Origin: Pseudomonas sp. MN1F
GTDB lineage: Bacteria; Pseudomonadota; Gammaproteobacteria; Pseudomonadales; Pseudomonadaceae
Reading direction: 5' to 3'
Assembly (NCBI RefSeq): GCF_009391885.1
Contig: NZ_VZII01000009.1
Span: 124,001-188,000 of the forward strand
Length of the DNA: 64,000 bases
Shown here: in pieces, positions 46,084 to 54,558 of the stretch
Layout of the letters: every line of letters starts with the position of its first letter
How positions within the stretch are numbered: position 1 is the stretch's first letter
Notes under the pieces: model-generated
Database searches by the model: none
Told to the model about the DNA's origin: nothing
Seen by the model: only the letters and a program-made list of their open reading frames with translations
Program-made: the position numbers and the translations under genes

Positions 46084-47082
46084 ATGGACGTGACCGACCT
46101 GTTGGCCCGGGCCGTGGAGGCAGGCGCGAGCGACCTGCATCTGGCTGCGGGCGAGATACCGATGCTGCGCGTGGATGGCGAGCTGCGGCGCATGGCGCTG
46201 CCGAGCGTGACCTCAGCAGCTTTGAACGCCGCATTGACGCCGCTGCTCGACGAAGGCCAGTGCCGGCAATGGTTGCAGGGCGATGAGCTGGATCTGGCGC
46301 TGGAGTTGCCATCACTGGGGCGTTTTCGTCTCAATCTGTTTCGACAGCTGAACGGCCTGGCAGCCACGTTTCGTCTGATTCCGAAACGTATTGCCGGTGT
46401 CGATGAACTTGATCTTGAAGAAGTGTTTCAAGCCGTTGCGCAGCATGCGGATGGCCTGGTGCTGGTAGGCGGCCCGACCGGTAGCGGCAAGTCGAGCACC
46501 CTGGCGGCACTGATCGACCGGCTCAATCGAGAGCAGGCGCAGCATGTCATCACCCTCGAAGACCCCGTCGAAGTTATCCACAGCAGCCAGCGCAGCCTGG
46601 TCAGCCAGCGTGAGATTGGCCGGCATTGTCGTGACTTCGCTCAAGGGCTGCGCAGTGCCCTGCGTCAGGACCCGGATGTGATCATGATTGGCGAACTGCG
46701 CGACCTGGAAACCATCCGCCTGGCGCTGCGCGCAGCGGAGACCGGGCATCTGGTACTGGCCACGGTGCATACGCGGTCGGCCGCCAGCAGCATTGACCGG
46801 CTGGTAGAGGTGTTTGCGGCAGAGGAGAAGCCGTTGGTGCGGGCGATGCTGGCAGAGTCGCTGAGGTTGGTGGTGGCGCAGGTGCTGCTCAAACGTGTGG
46901 GCGGCGGCCGAGTGGCAGCGCGAGAAGTGCTGGTGGCGACACCGGCGGTGCGCAATCTGGTGCGTGAGGGGCGCATGGCGCAGTTGGGTTCGGTGATGCA
47001 GGCCGGGGCGGCGGAGGGGATGCGGACGATGGAGGGGGCGATGCGGGGGCTGAGGGCGAAAGGATTGATCGGCGATCTCTAG
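46084..47082 (+). CDS. pilT: PilT-like retraction ATPase
   Basis: A 332-residue hexameric AAA ATPase of the type IV pilus retraction family. Walker A GPTGSGKSSTLAAL is near 138, the Asp box HVITLEDPVE near 161, Walker B IMIGELRDLETI near 202 and the His box TVHTRSAASSIDRL near 228. The C-terminal motif VRNLVREGR corresponds to the PilT AIRNLIRE signature. GGGGAG precedes the ATG. PilU, which normally follows pilT in P. aeruginosa, is absent; a convergent NlpC/P60 gene lies there instead. Confidence 0.92.
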   Translation: MDVTDLLARAVEAGASDLHLAAGEIPMLRVDGELRRMALPSVTSAALNAALTPLLDEGQCRQWLQGDELDLALELPSLGRFRLNLFRQLNGLAATFRLIPKRIAGVDELDLEEVFQAVAQHADGLVLVGGPTGSGKSSTLAALIDRLNREQAQHVITLEDPVEVIHSSQRSLVSQREIGRHCRDFAQGLRSALRQDPDVIMIGELRDLETIRLALRAAETGHLVLATVHTRSAASSIDRLVEVFAAEEKPLVRAMLAESLRLVVAQVLLKRVGGGRVAAREVLVATPAVRNLVREGRMAQLGSVMQAGAAEGMRTMEGAMRGLRAKGLIGDL

Positions 47083-47087
47083 TGCCT

Positions 47088-47129
47088 GTTCCAACCTCTT
47101 CGCGGGCAAGCCCGCGAAAAGGTTGGAAC
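47088..47129. repeat. Long REP-type palindrome, likely terminator between pilT and the NlpC/P60 gene
   Basis: GTTCCAACCTCTTCGCGGGC and its near-perfect complement form a 20-bp stem with one mismatch and a two-base loop. The core TTCGCGGGCaaGCCCGCGAA is the P. putida REP type. It lies exactly between two convergent stop codons. Confidence 0.75.
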
Positions 47130-47132
47130 CGA

Positions 47133-47762
47133 TTAGCGCTTGGCCAGGCTCAGCTGTTGCTGCTCTTTCGGCAACACGCGCTTGGCAACCACATAATGCT
47201 GCTGCCAGTAAGGCTTGCTCAGGCTGTCGATACTCACCCGCTTGCCGGTGCGCGGCGCATGGATGAAGCGGTCGTTACCCAGGTAGATGGCAACGTGATT
47301 GACCCGGCGGCTCTTGATGTTGAAGAAAATCAGGTCGCCTGGCTTGAGGTCGCCCTTGGCCACCTTCACCCCGTGGCCCTGGGCCATGGCGTTGGACGTA
47401 CGCGGCAAGTCGACGTCTGCCACGTCGTTGAAGGCGTACTTGACCAGCCCGCTGCAGTCGAACCCTTTTTTCGGGTTGCTGCCGCCCCAAACATAAGGGG
47501 TACCGAGCACATTGACCGCACGGCTGAGCACATCGCTGCTCTGCTTCGGCGACATCGCCGCAACGGCAGGCAGGTTGTGGCCCTTGCCCGAATAGTTCGA
47601 GCGTGCATGCAGCGTGGTCTGCTTGACGGGCGCATGTTTCACCGAGGCATTGCTGGTGTAGCCGGTGAAACCATTGGGAAGACGTTGCTCACGATTGGTG
47701 GCGTGGGCGGCCAGGGGCAATAATAGGCAGAGGGTCAGCCATGTCTTGAAGAAAGGCGGCAT
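47133..47762 (-). CDS. Exported NlpC/P60-family peptidoglycan endopeptidase
   Basis: A 209-residue secreted hydrolase. A signal peptide is at 1-21 (cleavage after PLAAHA). The C-terminal NlpC/P60 domain has the catalytic cysteine in KGFDCSGLVKYAF (about 100) and histidine in VNHVAIYLGNDRFIH (about 147). It would cut D-Glu-meso-DAP bonds in peptide stems. A 60-residue basic linker separates signal and catalytic domain. It resembles the Spr/YafL-type hydrolases but lacks a lipobox. Confidence 0.9.
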   Translation of the reverse strand: MPPFFKTWLTLCLLLPLAAHATNREQRLPNGFTGYTSNASVKHAPVKQTTLHARSNYSGKGHNLPAVAAMSPKQSSDVLSRAVNVLGTPYVWGGSNPKKGFDCSGLVKYAFNDVADVDLPRTSNAMAQGHGVKVAKGDLKPGDLIFFNIKSRRVNHVAIYLGNDRFIHAPRTGKRVSIDSLSKPYWQQHYVVAKRVLPKEQQQLSLAKR

Positions 47763-47928
47763 AGATGAAGCTCTTATGAATGTTTATGTGTTTGGCGCGC
47801 AACTTTATAACAGCTTTTTGCTCCCTTTCAGGGCCGTTGGTCGATTGTCATGATGCCGTACGTCGGCCTGCTACGGAAAAGTCACATTTTTGTTTAGAAA
47901 ATTTTCGGATAACCCACGAGGGCTATGA

Positions 47929-48348
47929 ATGAACAGTTATCAACAGGGGACGCCGTACCACGACACCCACAGCAAGGTCATCGGTTACCTGCTGTGGATC
48001 TTCGGCTTCACCGGCTCGCACCGCTTCTACTACGGCAAGCCGATCACCGGGACGATCTGGTTCTTCACGCTGGGGCTGCTCGGCATCGGCTGGCTGATCG
48101 ACCTGTTCCTGATCCCGTCGATGGACCGTGAGGCCGACATGCGTTTCCAGTCCGGGCGCATCGACTACAACATCGCCTGGATCCTGCTGACCTTCCTGGG
48201 CATTTTTGGCGTGCATCGCCTGTACCAGGGCAAGTGGATCTCGGCGATCATCTACTTCTTCACCGGCGGCCTGTGCCTGGTGGGTGTGCTGTATGACTTC
48301 TGGACCTTGAACAGCCAGGTTTCCGAAGCCAACGCCCGCAGCCGATAA
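47929..48348 (+). CDS. TM2-domain membrane protein with two tandem modules
   Basis: A 139-residue protein made of two TM2 modules. Each begins with a G-x-H-R-[FL]-Y-x-G motif: GSHRFYYG near 29 and GVHRLYQG near 96. Each is followed by two hydrophobic helices ending in a conserved acidic position (WLIDLF and VLYDFW). The internal duplication is clear from the repeated TIWFFT / IIYFFT blocks. TM2 proteins are of unknown function in bacteria. It starts after a 166-base AT-rich gap and is followed by a strong terminator. Confidence 0.88.
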   Translation: MNSYQQGTPYHDTHSKVIGYLLWIFGFTGSHRFYYGKPITGTIWFFTLGLLGIGWLIDLFLIPSMDREADMRFQSGRIDYNIAWILLTFLGIFGVHRLYQGKWISAIIYFFTGGLCLVGVLYDFWTLNSQVSEANARSR

Positions 48349-48365
48349 GGCACCTGGCGCCCACA

Positions 48366-48402
48366 AAAAAGGCCTTGTCGCACTGTGCGGCAAGGCCTTT
48401 TT
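48366..48402. terminator. Bidirectional terminator between the TM2 and SPOR genes
   Basis: AAAAAGGCCTTG-t-CGCA and TGCG-g-CAAGGCCTTTTT with a three-base loop. T- and A-runs lie on the two flanks, so it works on both strands. Confidence 0.92.
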
Positions 48403-48404
48403 CG

Positions 48405-49106
48405 TTACTGGCGGGTCTGTCGCTGCTGCAGCAGCAGGTTGCTGAACCCGGCCCCCGCCAGCTGTTTCTGCGCCACGGTCAGCTGTTCGCGGTTGCTGAA
48501 CGGCCCGACCAGCACGCGGTACCAGGTTTCTTCCTTGACCGTACCCGACTCGACCTTGACCACCTGGCCGAGCAGGATGATTTGCGCGCGGACCTTGTCG
48601 GCGTCTGCCTGCTTGCGGAACGAACCGGCCTGCAGGAAGTACTGCGTGGTCGCCGCTGGCTTGATCACCGGTGGTGCTGGTGGTGGCGTCTGCCCCAGCA
48701 GTGCGGCCTGGGCGCGAGCGGTGTCGATTTTCGCCGCTTCGGCTGGTGTGACCGGGGTCACCGGCTGCGCAGGCACAGGCGGGGTCTTCTCCGGCACAGC
48801 CTCAGGCGGCACGATCACCTCGGACTCCGGCAGCAGGGTGTAGAAGTCGTACTTCGGCTTCACCGGCTGCTGTGGTGTTGCAGGGGTGGTCAACTTGCTG
48901 GCCTCGGCCACCTTCTCCGGCTTCTGCTGCTCGGGCTTGGTGCGCTTGATGTCACCGCCACCGGGTTCGAGCTTCATCAGGAAGACGATGAAAGCACCGA
49001 TCGTCAGGCCGACCGCCAGCCATACCCAGCCGGGGATCGGCTGCTTGGCTGGGGCCGTCTGGCGGCTGGCGCCGCGTTTTGGCGCTGGTTTTTTCTTGGC
49101 AGCCAA
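48405..49106 (-). CDS. SPOR-domain inner-membrane protein (FtsN-like)
   Basis: A 233-residue bitopic protein: a basic Lys/Ala/Pro-rich N-terminus, one transmembrane helix (about 26-44), a Pro/Lys/Glu-rich periplasmic linker and a C-terminal SPOR domain (about 148-225). The SPOR motif YFLQAGSFRKQADADKVRAQ is followed by WYRVLVGPFSNREQL. SPOR domains bind denuded glycan at the septum. The architecture and place next to argS match the FtsN-like protein found there in many gammaproteobacteria. It starts one base after argS stops. Confidence 0.88.
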   Translation of the reverse strand: MAAKKKPAPKRGASRQTAPAKQPIPGWVWLAVGLTIGAFIVFLMKLEPGGGDIKRTKPEQQKPEKVAEASKLTTPATPQQPVKPKYDFYTLLPESEVIVPPEAVPEKTPPVPAQPVTPVTPAEAAKIDTARAQAALLGQTPPPAPPVIKPAATTQYFLQAGSFRKQADADKVRAQIILLGQVVKVESGTVKEETWYRVLVGPFSNREQLTVAQKQLAGAGFSNLLLQQRQTRQ

Positions 49107-49107
49107 C

Positions 49108-50844
49108 TTACATGCGCTCCAGGGTTTCCAGGCCGAGCAGCTCCAGACCTTGCTTGAGGGTGCGACCGGTCAGGGCAGCCAGGCGCAGGCGGCTCTGCTG
49201 CTGTTCCGGCGTTTCGGCGGCGAGGATCGGGCAGTTCTCGTAGAAGCTCGAGAACAGGCCGGCGAGGTCATACAGGTAGCTGCACAGTACGTGCGGGGTA
49301 CCCTTGTCGGCGACGCTGTTGAGGATCTCGCCAAACTGGGCCAGGCGCGCGGCCAGGTCCTGCTCGTGAGCGGCCTGCAGCACGATGTTGCCGTCGACTT
49401 CGTCGAAGCCCTTGCCCAGTTTGCGGAACACGCCGGCGACGCGGGTGTAGGCATACAGCAGGTAAGGCGCAGTGTTGCCTTCGAAGTTGAGCATCAGTTC
49501 GAAGTTGAAGCTGTAGTCGCTGGTGCGGTGCTTGGACAGGTCGGCGTATTTCACTGCGCCGATCCCTACCACTTCACCGATGTGGCGCAATTCGTCTTCA
49601 GCCAGGCTCGGGTTCTTTTCCTTGACCAGCGCGTAGGCGCGCTCCTTGGCCTCGGTGAGCAGGTCGATCAGCTTCACGGTGCCGCCGTCGCGGGTCTTGA
49701 ACGGGCGGCCGTCGGCGCCGTTCATGGTGCCGAAGCCCATGTGCTCCATCTGCATCGGGTGGCCGACGAAACCTGCACGGCGGGCTACTTCGAACACCTG
49801 GTTGAAGTGCAGGGCCTGGCGCTGGTCGACGAAGTACAGGGCACGGTCGGCCTTGAGTACGTTGCTGCGGTAGCGCACCGCAGCCAGGTCGGTGGTGGCA
49901 TACAGGTAGCCGCCGTCAGCCTTCTGCACGATCACCGGCAGTGGCTCGCCTTCGCTATTCTTGAATTCTTCGAGGAACACGCACTGTGCGCCCTGGTCCT
50001 CGACCAGCAGGCCCTTGGCCTTGAGGTCGGAGACCACGTTGGCCAGGTCGGCGTTGTAGGCACTTTCGCCCATCACGTCGGCCATGGTCAGCTTGACGTT
50101 GAGCAGTTCGTAGGTCTTCTGGCAGTGCGACAGCGAGATGTCCTTGAAGCGCGTCCACAGGGCCATGCACTCCGGGTCGCCGGCCTGCAGCTTGACCACC
50201 AGGCCGCGGGCGCGGGTGGCGAACTCTTCGGATTCGTCAAAACGCTTCTTGGCGGCGCGGTAGAAGTTTTCCAGGTCCGACAGCTCGTCGCTGGTGATCG
50301 GGTTTTCTTCCAGGTAGGCCAGCAGCATGCCGAACTGGGTGCCCCAGTCGCCTACGTGGTTCTGGCGGATCACTTCGTCGCCGAGGAACTCCAGAACGCG
50401 CGCGACGCTGTCACCGATGATGGTCGAACGCAGGTGGCCGACGTGCATCTCCTTGGCCAGGTTCGGTGCCGACATGTCGATCACCACCTTCTGCGCAGGG
50501 CCGGCCTTGCGTGCACCGAGGTGGGCGTCGGCCAGGGCGGCGTCCAGGCGGTTGGCCAGGGCATCGGTGTTCTGGAAGAAGTTCAGGAAGCCTGGGCCGG
50601 CAATCTCGACCTTGCTGATGTCGGCGCTGGCCGGCAGTGCATCGATCAGTTTCTCAGCCAGGTCACGCGGCTTCATGCCGGCCGGCTTGGCCAGCATCAT
50701 GGCGATGTTGCTGGCGAAGTCGCCGTGGGTCTTGTCCCGGGCGTTTTCCACCTGGATCGCCGGCGACAGCCCTTCAGGCAGCACACCGTCGGTGACGAGT
50801 TGGGTGAGGGCTTGCTGGAGCAGCTGGCGAATGGTGTCTTTCAT
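49108..50844 (-). CDS. argS: Arginyl-tRNA synthetase
   Basis: A 578-residue class I aminoacyl-tRNA synthetase charging tRNA-Arg. An N-terminal Add-1 domain (about 1-110) is followed by the HIGH motif in the form HVGH ([18 protein letters not shown], about 122). The C-terminal DALR anticodon-binding domain ends [14 protein letters not shown] canonical KMSKS is absent, as in most ArgRS. The length is normal. Confidence 0.97.
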   Translation of the reverse strand: MKDTIRQLLQQALTQLVTDGVLPEGLSPAIQVENARDKTHGDFASNIAMMLAKPAGMKPRDLAEKLIDALPASADISKVEIAGPGFLNFFQNTDALANRLDAALADAHLGARKAGPAQKVVIDMSAPNLAKEMHVGHLRSTIIGDSVARVLEFLGDEVIRQNHVGDWGTQFGMLLAYLEENPITSDELSDLENFYRAAKKRFDESEEFATRARGLVVKLQAGDPECMALWTRFKDISLSHCQKTYELLNVKLTMADVMGESAYNADLANVVSDLKAKGLLVEDQGAQCVFLEEFKNSEGEPLPVIVQKADGGYLYATTDLAAVRYRSNVLKADRALYFVDQRQALHFNQVFEVARRAGFVGHPMQMEHMGFGTMNGADGRPFKTRDGGTVKLIDLLTEAKERAYALVKEKNPSLAEDELRHIGEVVGIGAVKYADLSKHRTSDYSFNFELMLNFEGNTAPYLLYAYTRVAGVFRKLGKGFDEVDGNIVLQAAHEQDLAARLAQFGEILNSVADKGTPHVLCSYLYDLAGLFSSFYENCPILAAETPEQQQSRLRLAALTGRTLKQGLELLGLETLERM

Positions 50845-50952
50845 GGGGATCTCTTTTCGACCGCAAGCGCGGTGGAGCGCCTGGATGCGCAGGTGGAAAA
50901 ACTGGGCATTATCCGTTGCCGGGGGCGGGTTGCCAACCTTTGCGGCCGAAGC

Positions 50953-53172
50953 TTAATAAAGGTCGACCGGGTCGACATCCAGTGACCAGCGTACCTGGCG
51001 CCCGCTCGGCAGTTGCTCCAACACTAGCAACCAGGCGCTGATCAGTCGATGCAAGGGGGCTCGGGTGTTGGCCTGAATCAATAATTGCGCCCTGAAGCGA
51101 CCGGCGCGCCGCTCCATGGGTGCAGGCACCGGCCCCAGCAGTTCGATGCCGGGCAGGCGCTGTTCGGCGACCAGGCGTTCGGCGGCGGCGCAGGCTTCGT
51201 CGAGGAAGCCTTCGGCCTGGCCGGGCTTGTGCGCTTCGGCACGCAGCAAGGCCAGGTGGGAGAACGGTGGCAGCCCGGCATTGCGGCGTTCGTCAAGGGC
51301 CTGCTCGGCAAAGGCGAAGTAACCTTGTTCGGTCAGTTGCACCAGCAGCGGGTGGTCGGCCAGGTGGGTCTGAATGATTACCTTGCCGGGCTCTTCGGCG
51401 CGCCCGGCCCGGCCGGCCACCTGGACGATCAGTTGGGCCATGCGCTCGCTGGCGCGGAAGTCCCCCGAGAACAGCCCGCCATCGGCGTCGAGAATGGCGA
51501 CCAGCGTCACCCTTGGGAAGTGGTGACCCTTGGCCAGCATCTGGGTGCCGACGAGGATGCTTGGCTGGCCACGCTGGATGGTGCTGAACAAGTTGTGCAT
51601 GGCGTCCTTGCGCGCCGTGCTGTCGCGGTCCACGCGTAGAATCGGGTAATCGGGGAACAGCACTTTCAGGCGCTCTTCGGCACGTTCGGTGCCGGCGCCT
51701 ACTGGCCGCAGGTCGACGTGGTTGCACTGCGGGCACTGCTGCGGCAGGCGTTCGTCGTAGCCGCAGTGGTGGCAGCGCAGCACGCCAGAGCGCTGGTGCA
51801 CGGTCATGCGGGCATCGCAGCGTGGGCATTCGGACAACCAGCCGCAGTCATGGCACAGCAAGGTTGGGGCAAAGCCGCGGCGGTTGAGGAACACCAGGAC
51901 TTGCTGGCCGGCCTCCAGGGTCTGGCGGATAGCCTGCTGCAACGGGCCACTGATGCCGCTGTCCAGCGGCAGGCTCTTGACATCCAGGCGCAGCATGCGC
52001 GGTGGGCGGGCGCCACCCGCCCGCTGGTTCATGCGCAGCAGGCGATAGCGGCCGGTGAGCGCGTTGTGCAGGGTTTCCAGCGACGGCGTGGCGGAGCCGA
52101 GCAGGATCGGGATGTTTTCCTGGTGGGCGCGCACCAGCGCGAGGTCGCGGGCGTGGTAGCGCAGGCCTTCCTGTTGCTTGTAAGAGCCGTCGTGCTCTTC
52201 GTCGATGATGATCAGGCCGGGGTTCTTCATCGGCGTGAACAGCGCCGAGCGCGTACCGATGATGATGTCGGCCTCGCCGTCGCGGGCGGCCAGCCAGGCA
52301 TCGAGGCGCTCGCGGTCGTTAACGGCCGAATGCAGCAGGGCGATGCGGGCGTTGAAACGCTGCTCGAAGCGCGCCAGGGTCTGCGGGCCGAGGTTGATCT
52401 CGGGGATCAGTACCAGCGCCTGCTTGCCAGCTTCAAGGGTTTCACGGATCAGTTGCAGGTATACCTCGGTCTTGCCGCTGCCGGTGACGCCGGCCAGCAG
52501 GAAGGCGCCGAAACCGCCAAAGCCCTCGCGCACGGCATCGAAGGCTTCGCGCTGCTCTTCATTGAGCGGCAGTTCCGGCTGCGCCAGCCAGTGCTCGTGG
52601 CGGTGGGCTGGCAGGTGGCGGCGTACTTCCAGCTGCACCAGCTCCTTGGCCAGCAGCAGGTCGAGGCTGTCCTTGTTCAGGTTGAGCTTGCTCAGCAGGC
52701 TGTGCGCCACGCCGTGCGGGTGCTGGGCCAGGGTCTTGAGGGCGTCGCGCTGGCGCGGGGCGCGGGCGATGCGCGGGTCCTCCAGGCGTGCGCCGGGCGC
52801 CACGTGCCAGAAGCGTTCCTGGCGCATTTCGGCAGGTTCACCCTGGCGCAACAGCGTGGGTAGCGCCCAGCTCAGGGTATCGCCGAGGCTGTGCTGGTAG
52901 TACTGGGCAGTCCACAGGCACAGCTTGAACAGCGATGCCGGGATCGGCGAAACCGGGTCGAGCAAGGCACTGGCAGGCTTGAGCTTGTCGGCAGGCACTT
53001 CGCTCTGCGCGCACACTTCCACCAGCACGCCGATCATTTCGCGGCGCCCGAAAGGCACGCGGATGCGCATGCCAGGGGTCAGCACCTGACGCGCCATGCT
53101 CGCAGGCGCCTTGTAATCGAACAGGCGGCGCAACGGGGAGGGCAGGGCAAGGCGCAGGATGACGTCGGACAC
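50953..53172 (-). CDS. priA: Primosomal protein N' (replication restart helicase PriA)
   Basis: A 739-residue superfamily 2 helicase that recognises forks and reloads the replisome. The N-terminal fork-binding domain is about 1-200. Walker A GVTGSGKTEVYLQ (about 231) and DEEHDGSYKQQEGLRYHARD (about 324, with DEEH and the aromatic-rich loop) are present, as are the zinc-binding cysteine cluster CHDCGWLSECPRCDARM through CPQC (about 444-485) and the motif VI region QVAGRAGRAEEPG (about 592). It is divergent from rpmE. Confidence 0.97.
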   Translation of the reverse strand: MSDVILRLALPSPLRRLFDYKAPASMARQVLTPGMRIRVPFGRREMIGVLVEVCAQSEVPADKLKPASALLDPVSPIPASLFKLCLWTAQYYQHSLGDTLSWALPTLLRQGEPAEMRQERFWHVAPGARLEDPRIARAPRQRDALKTLAQHPHGVAHSLLSKLNLNKDSLDLLLAKELVQLEVRRHLPAHRHEHWLAQPELPLNEEQREAFDAVREGFGGFGAFLLAGVTGSGKTEVYLQLIRETLEAGKQALVLIPEINLGPQTLARFEQRFNARIALLHSAVNDRERLDAWLAARDGEADIIIGTRSALFTPMKNPGLIIIDEEHDGSYKQQEGLRYHARDLALVRAHQENIPILLGSATPSLETLHNALTGRYRLLRMNQRAGGARPPRMLRLDVKSLPLDSGISGPLQQAIRQTLEAGQQVLVFLNRRGFAPTLLCHDCGWLSECPRCDARMTVHQRSGVLRCHHCGYDERLPQQCPQCNHVDLRPVGAGTERAEERLKVLFPDYPILRVDRDSTARKDAMHNLFSTIQRGQPSILVGTQMLAKGHHFPRVTLVAILDADGGLFSGDFRASERMAQLIVQVAGRAGRAEEPGKVIIQTHLADHPLLVQLTEQGYFAFAEQALDERRNAGLPPFSHLALLRAEAHKPGQAEGFLDEACAAAERLVAEQRLPGIELLGPVPAPMERRAGRFRAQLLIQANTRAPLHRLISAWLLVLEQLPSGRQVRWSLDVDPVDLY

Positions 53173-53241
53173 GCGGCAGGTCTCGGAGGGTGTTTCAAAG
53201 ACTGGCGAGCCTAGCAGACGACGGTCGGTGCAAGCGACAAC

Positions 53242-53269
53242 TTGCGTTGGCGTGGTGCTCTGGTATTAT
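53242..53269 (+). promoter_or_regulatory. Sigma-70 promoter of rpmE
   Basis: TTGCGT, a 16-base spacer and TATTAT, with TGG just before the -10 (extended -10). It ends 70 bases upstream of the rpmE start and is oriented away from priA. Confidence 0.6.
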
Positions 53270-53339
53270 TCGCCGCCTAATTACGTGCGGTATTCAACAA
53301 TAGGTGTTGGGTGGCGGCACGCAGCTCGAGGAAGTGACC

Positions 53340-53555
53340 ATGAAAGAAGGTATCCACCCGAACTACGAAGTAGTTGCAGTCACCTGCAGCTGCGGTAACA
53401 AGTTCGAAACTCGTTCGACCCTGGGCAACACCCTGGCGATCGACGTTTGCAACCTGTGCCACCCGTTCTACACCGGTAAGCAGAAAGTCCTGGACACCGG
53501 TGGTCGCGTACAGAAGTTCGCCGATCGCTTCGGTATGTTCGGTACCAAGAAGTAA
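53340..53555 (+). CDS. rpmE: 50S ribosomal protein L31 (zinc-binding form)
   Basis: A 71-residue L31. The zinc ligands are in [14 protein letters not shown] and [15 protein letters not shown], so this is the C+ (zinc-containing) paralogue rather than the zinc-free YkgM/RpmE2 type. AGGAAG precedes the ATG at 53340; an in-frame upstream ATG gives an untypical extension. It has its own promoter. The natural terminator position after it falls inside the next coding sequence. Confidence 0.97.
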   Translation: MKEGIHPNYEVVAVTCSCGNKFETRSTLGNTLAIDVCNLCHPFYTGKQKVLDTGGRVQKFADRFGMFGTKK

Positions 53556-53557
53556 TC

Positions 53558-54379
53558 ATGCGCATGGCGAATCCTTCGGGCTTCGCATTGTTGCTGAAAA
53601 AGGCGCCCCTTGTGGGCGCCTTTTTTGTGGGCGCAATCTGGCAGCTCCCGGCCCTGGCGTTCTGCCCGTTGCCGGTGCAACCACAGCAGGTGGCGGTGCG
53701 CCAGGTGGTGGATGGCGACACGCTGCGCCTGACCGACGGTCGCAGTGTGCGCATGATCGGCATCAATGCCCCGGAAATCGGGCGCAAGGGGCGTAGCAGT
53801 GAACCCTATGCCGAGGCTGCCAGGCAGCGCCTGCAGGCATTGGTCAAGGCCAGTGACGGGCGCGTCGGGCTGGTGCCGGGTGTCGAGGGCAAGGACAAGT
53901 ACGGTCGTACCCTGGCGAACATCTATGGGCGTAATGGCGACAATCTCGAGGCGCAGCTGCTCAGCGAAGGGCTTGGCTATCACGTAGCGATCGCCCCCAA
54001 CGTGCGCCTGACGGGCTGCCAACAAGCGGCGGAGCGGGCGGCGCGCGAGGCGCGGGCAGGTCTGTGGCGCAGTTCGCCAGTGCTCAAGGCGGTAAACGTG
54101 AAGCAATCGGGTTTCGCCGTTGTCGCAGGCACTATCCGGGGCATCGAGCGCAATCGTGGCGGTATCTGGCTTGAACTGGATGATACTGTGGTGCTGCAGA
54201 TTCCCGCTCGTCTGCAACGCACCTTCCCCGCCAGCTTCTTCGCTAACCTCAAAGGACGCCAGGTCGAGGCGCGCGGCTGGGTGCGGGATCGTTCCCGTAA
54301 GGGTGGGCTCAAGCCAGGGCAGCGACGCTGGGTGTTGCCGCTGACCGATCCCGGGATGCTGGAGCGTACTTCAGGCTGA
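53558..54379 (+). CDS. Exported thermonuclease-like (SNase-fold) nuclease
   Basis: A 273-residue protein with a signal peptide (about 1-33, ending WQLPALA) and a staphylococcal-nuclease-like domain (about 45-165). The active-site blocks are VVDGDTLRLTDGRSVRMIG with Asp and Arg ligands, then NAPEIGRKG and KDKYGRTLANIY. A C-terminal OB-like region extends to 273. It probably degrades DNA or RNA in the periplasm or outside. It starts two bases after rpmE with only a weak ribosome-binding site (AAGAAG), and the rpmE terminator hairpin encodes part of the signal peptide. The second ATG (53564) is an alternative start. Confidence 0.85.
   Translation: MRMANPSGFALLLKKAPLVGAFFVGAIWQLPALAFCPLPVQPQQVAVRQVVDGDTLRLTDGRSVRMIGINAPEIGRKGRSSEPYAEAARQRLQALVKASDGRVGLVPGVEGKDKYGRTLANIYGRNGDNLEAQLLSEGLGYHVAIAPNVRLTGCQQAAERAAREARAGLWRSSPVLKAVNVKQSGFAVVAGTIRGIERNRGGIWLELDDTVVLQIPARLQRTFPASFFANLKGRQVEARGWVRDRSRKGGLKPGQRRWVLPLTDPGMLERTSG
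53597..53626 (+). terminator. Intrinsic terminator of rpmE inside the nuclease coding sequence
   Basis: AAAAAGGCGCCC, CTTGT and GGGCGCCTTTTT form a perfect 12-bp stem with a six-T tail, 42 bases after the rpmE stop. The same bases encode the KKAPLVGAFF hydrophobic core of the signal peptide of the downstream nuclease. Confidence 0.75.
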
Positions 54380-54490
54380 AAAGATGTAGACAGTTCGCTA
54401 TCAGATTGTACACACTGTGAGTCGAATGCCCCCGTGCGTGATAGCTTAAAGTCGTAGGCCAAAGGCCTTGACACAAGTGACTGACCAGTC

Positions 54491-54519
54491 TTGTGGCCCC
54501 CCGGCTCTTTGCGTATCCT
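54491..54519 (+). promoter_or_regulatory. Candidate sigma-70 promoter of the malic enzyme gene
   Basis: TTGTGG, a 17-base spacer and TATCCT, 40 bases upstream of the start codon. The match is moderate. Confidence 0.4.
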
Positions 54520-54558
54520 CGGCGGTCCGTCAGAACAGTAAATAGCGGAATGCCCACC

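Noticed and set aside
47776..47853. 25-codon ORF between the NlpC/P60 and TM2 genes
   Set aside because: It has no ribosome-binding site and lies in the AT-rich promoter region; nothing supports translation.
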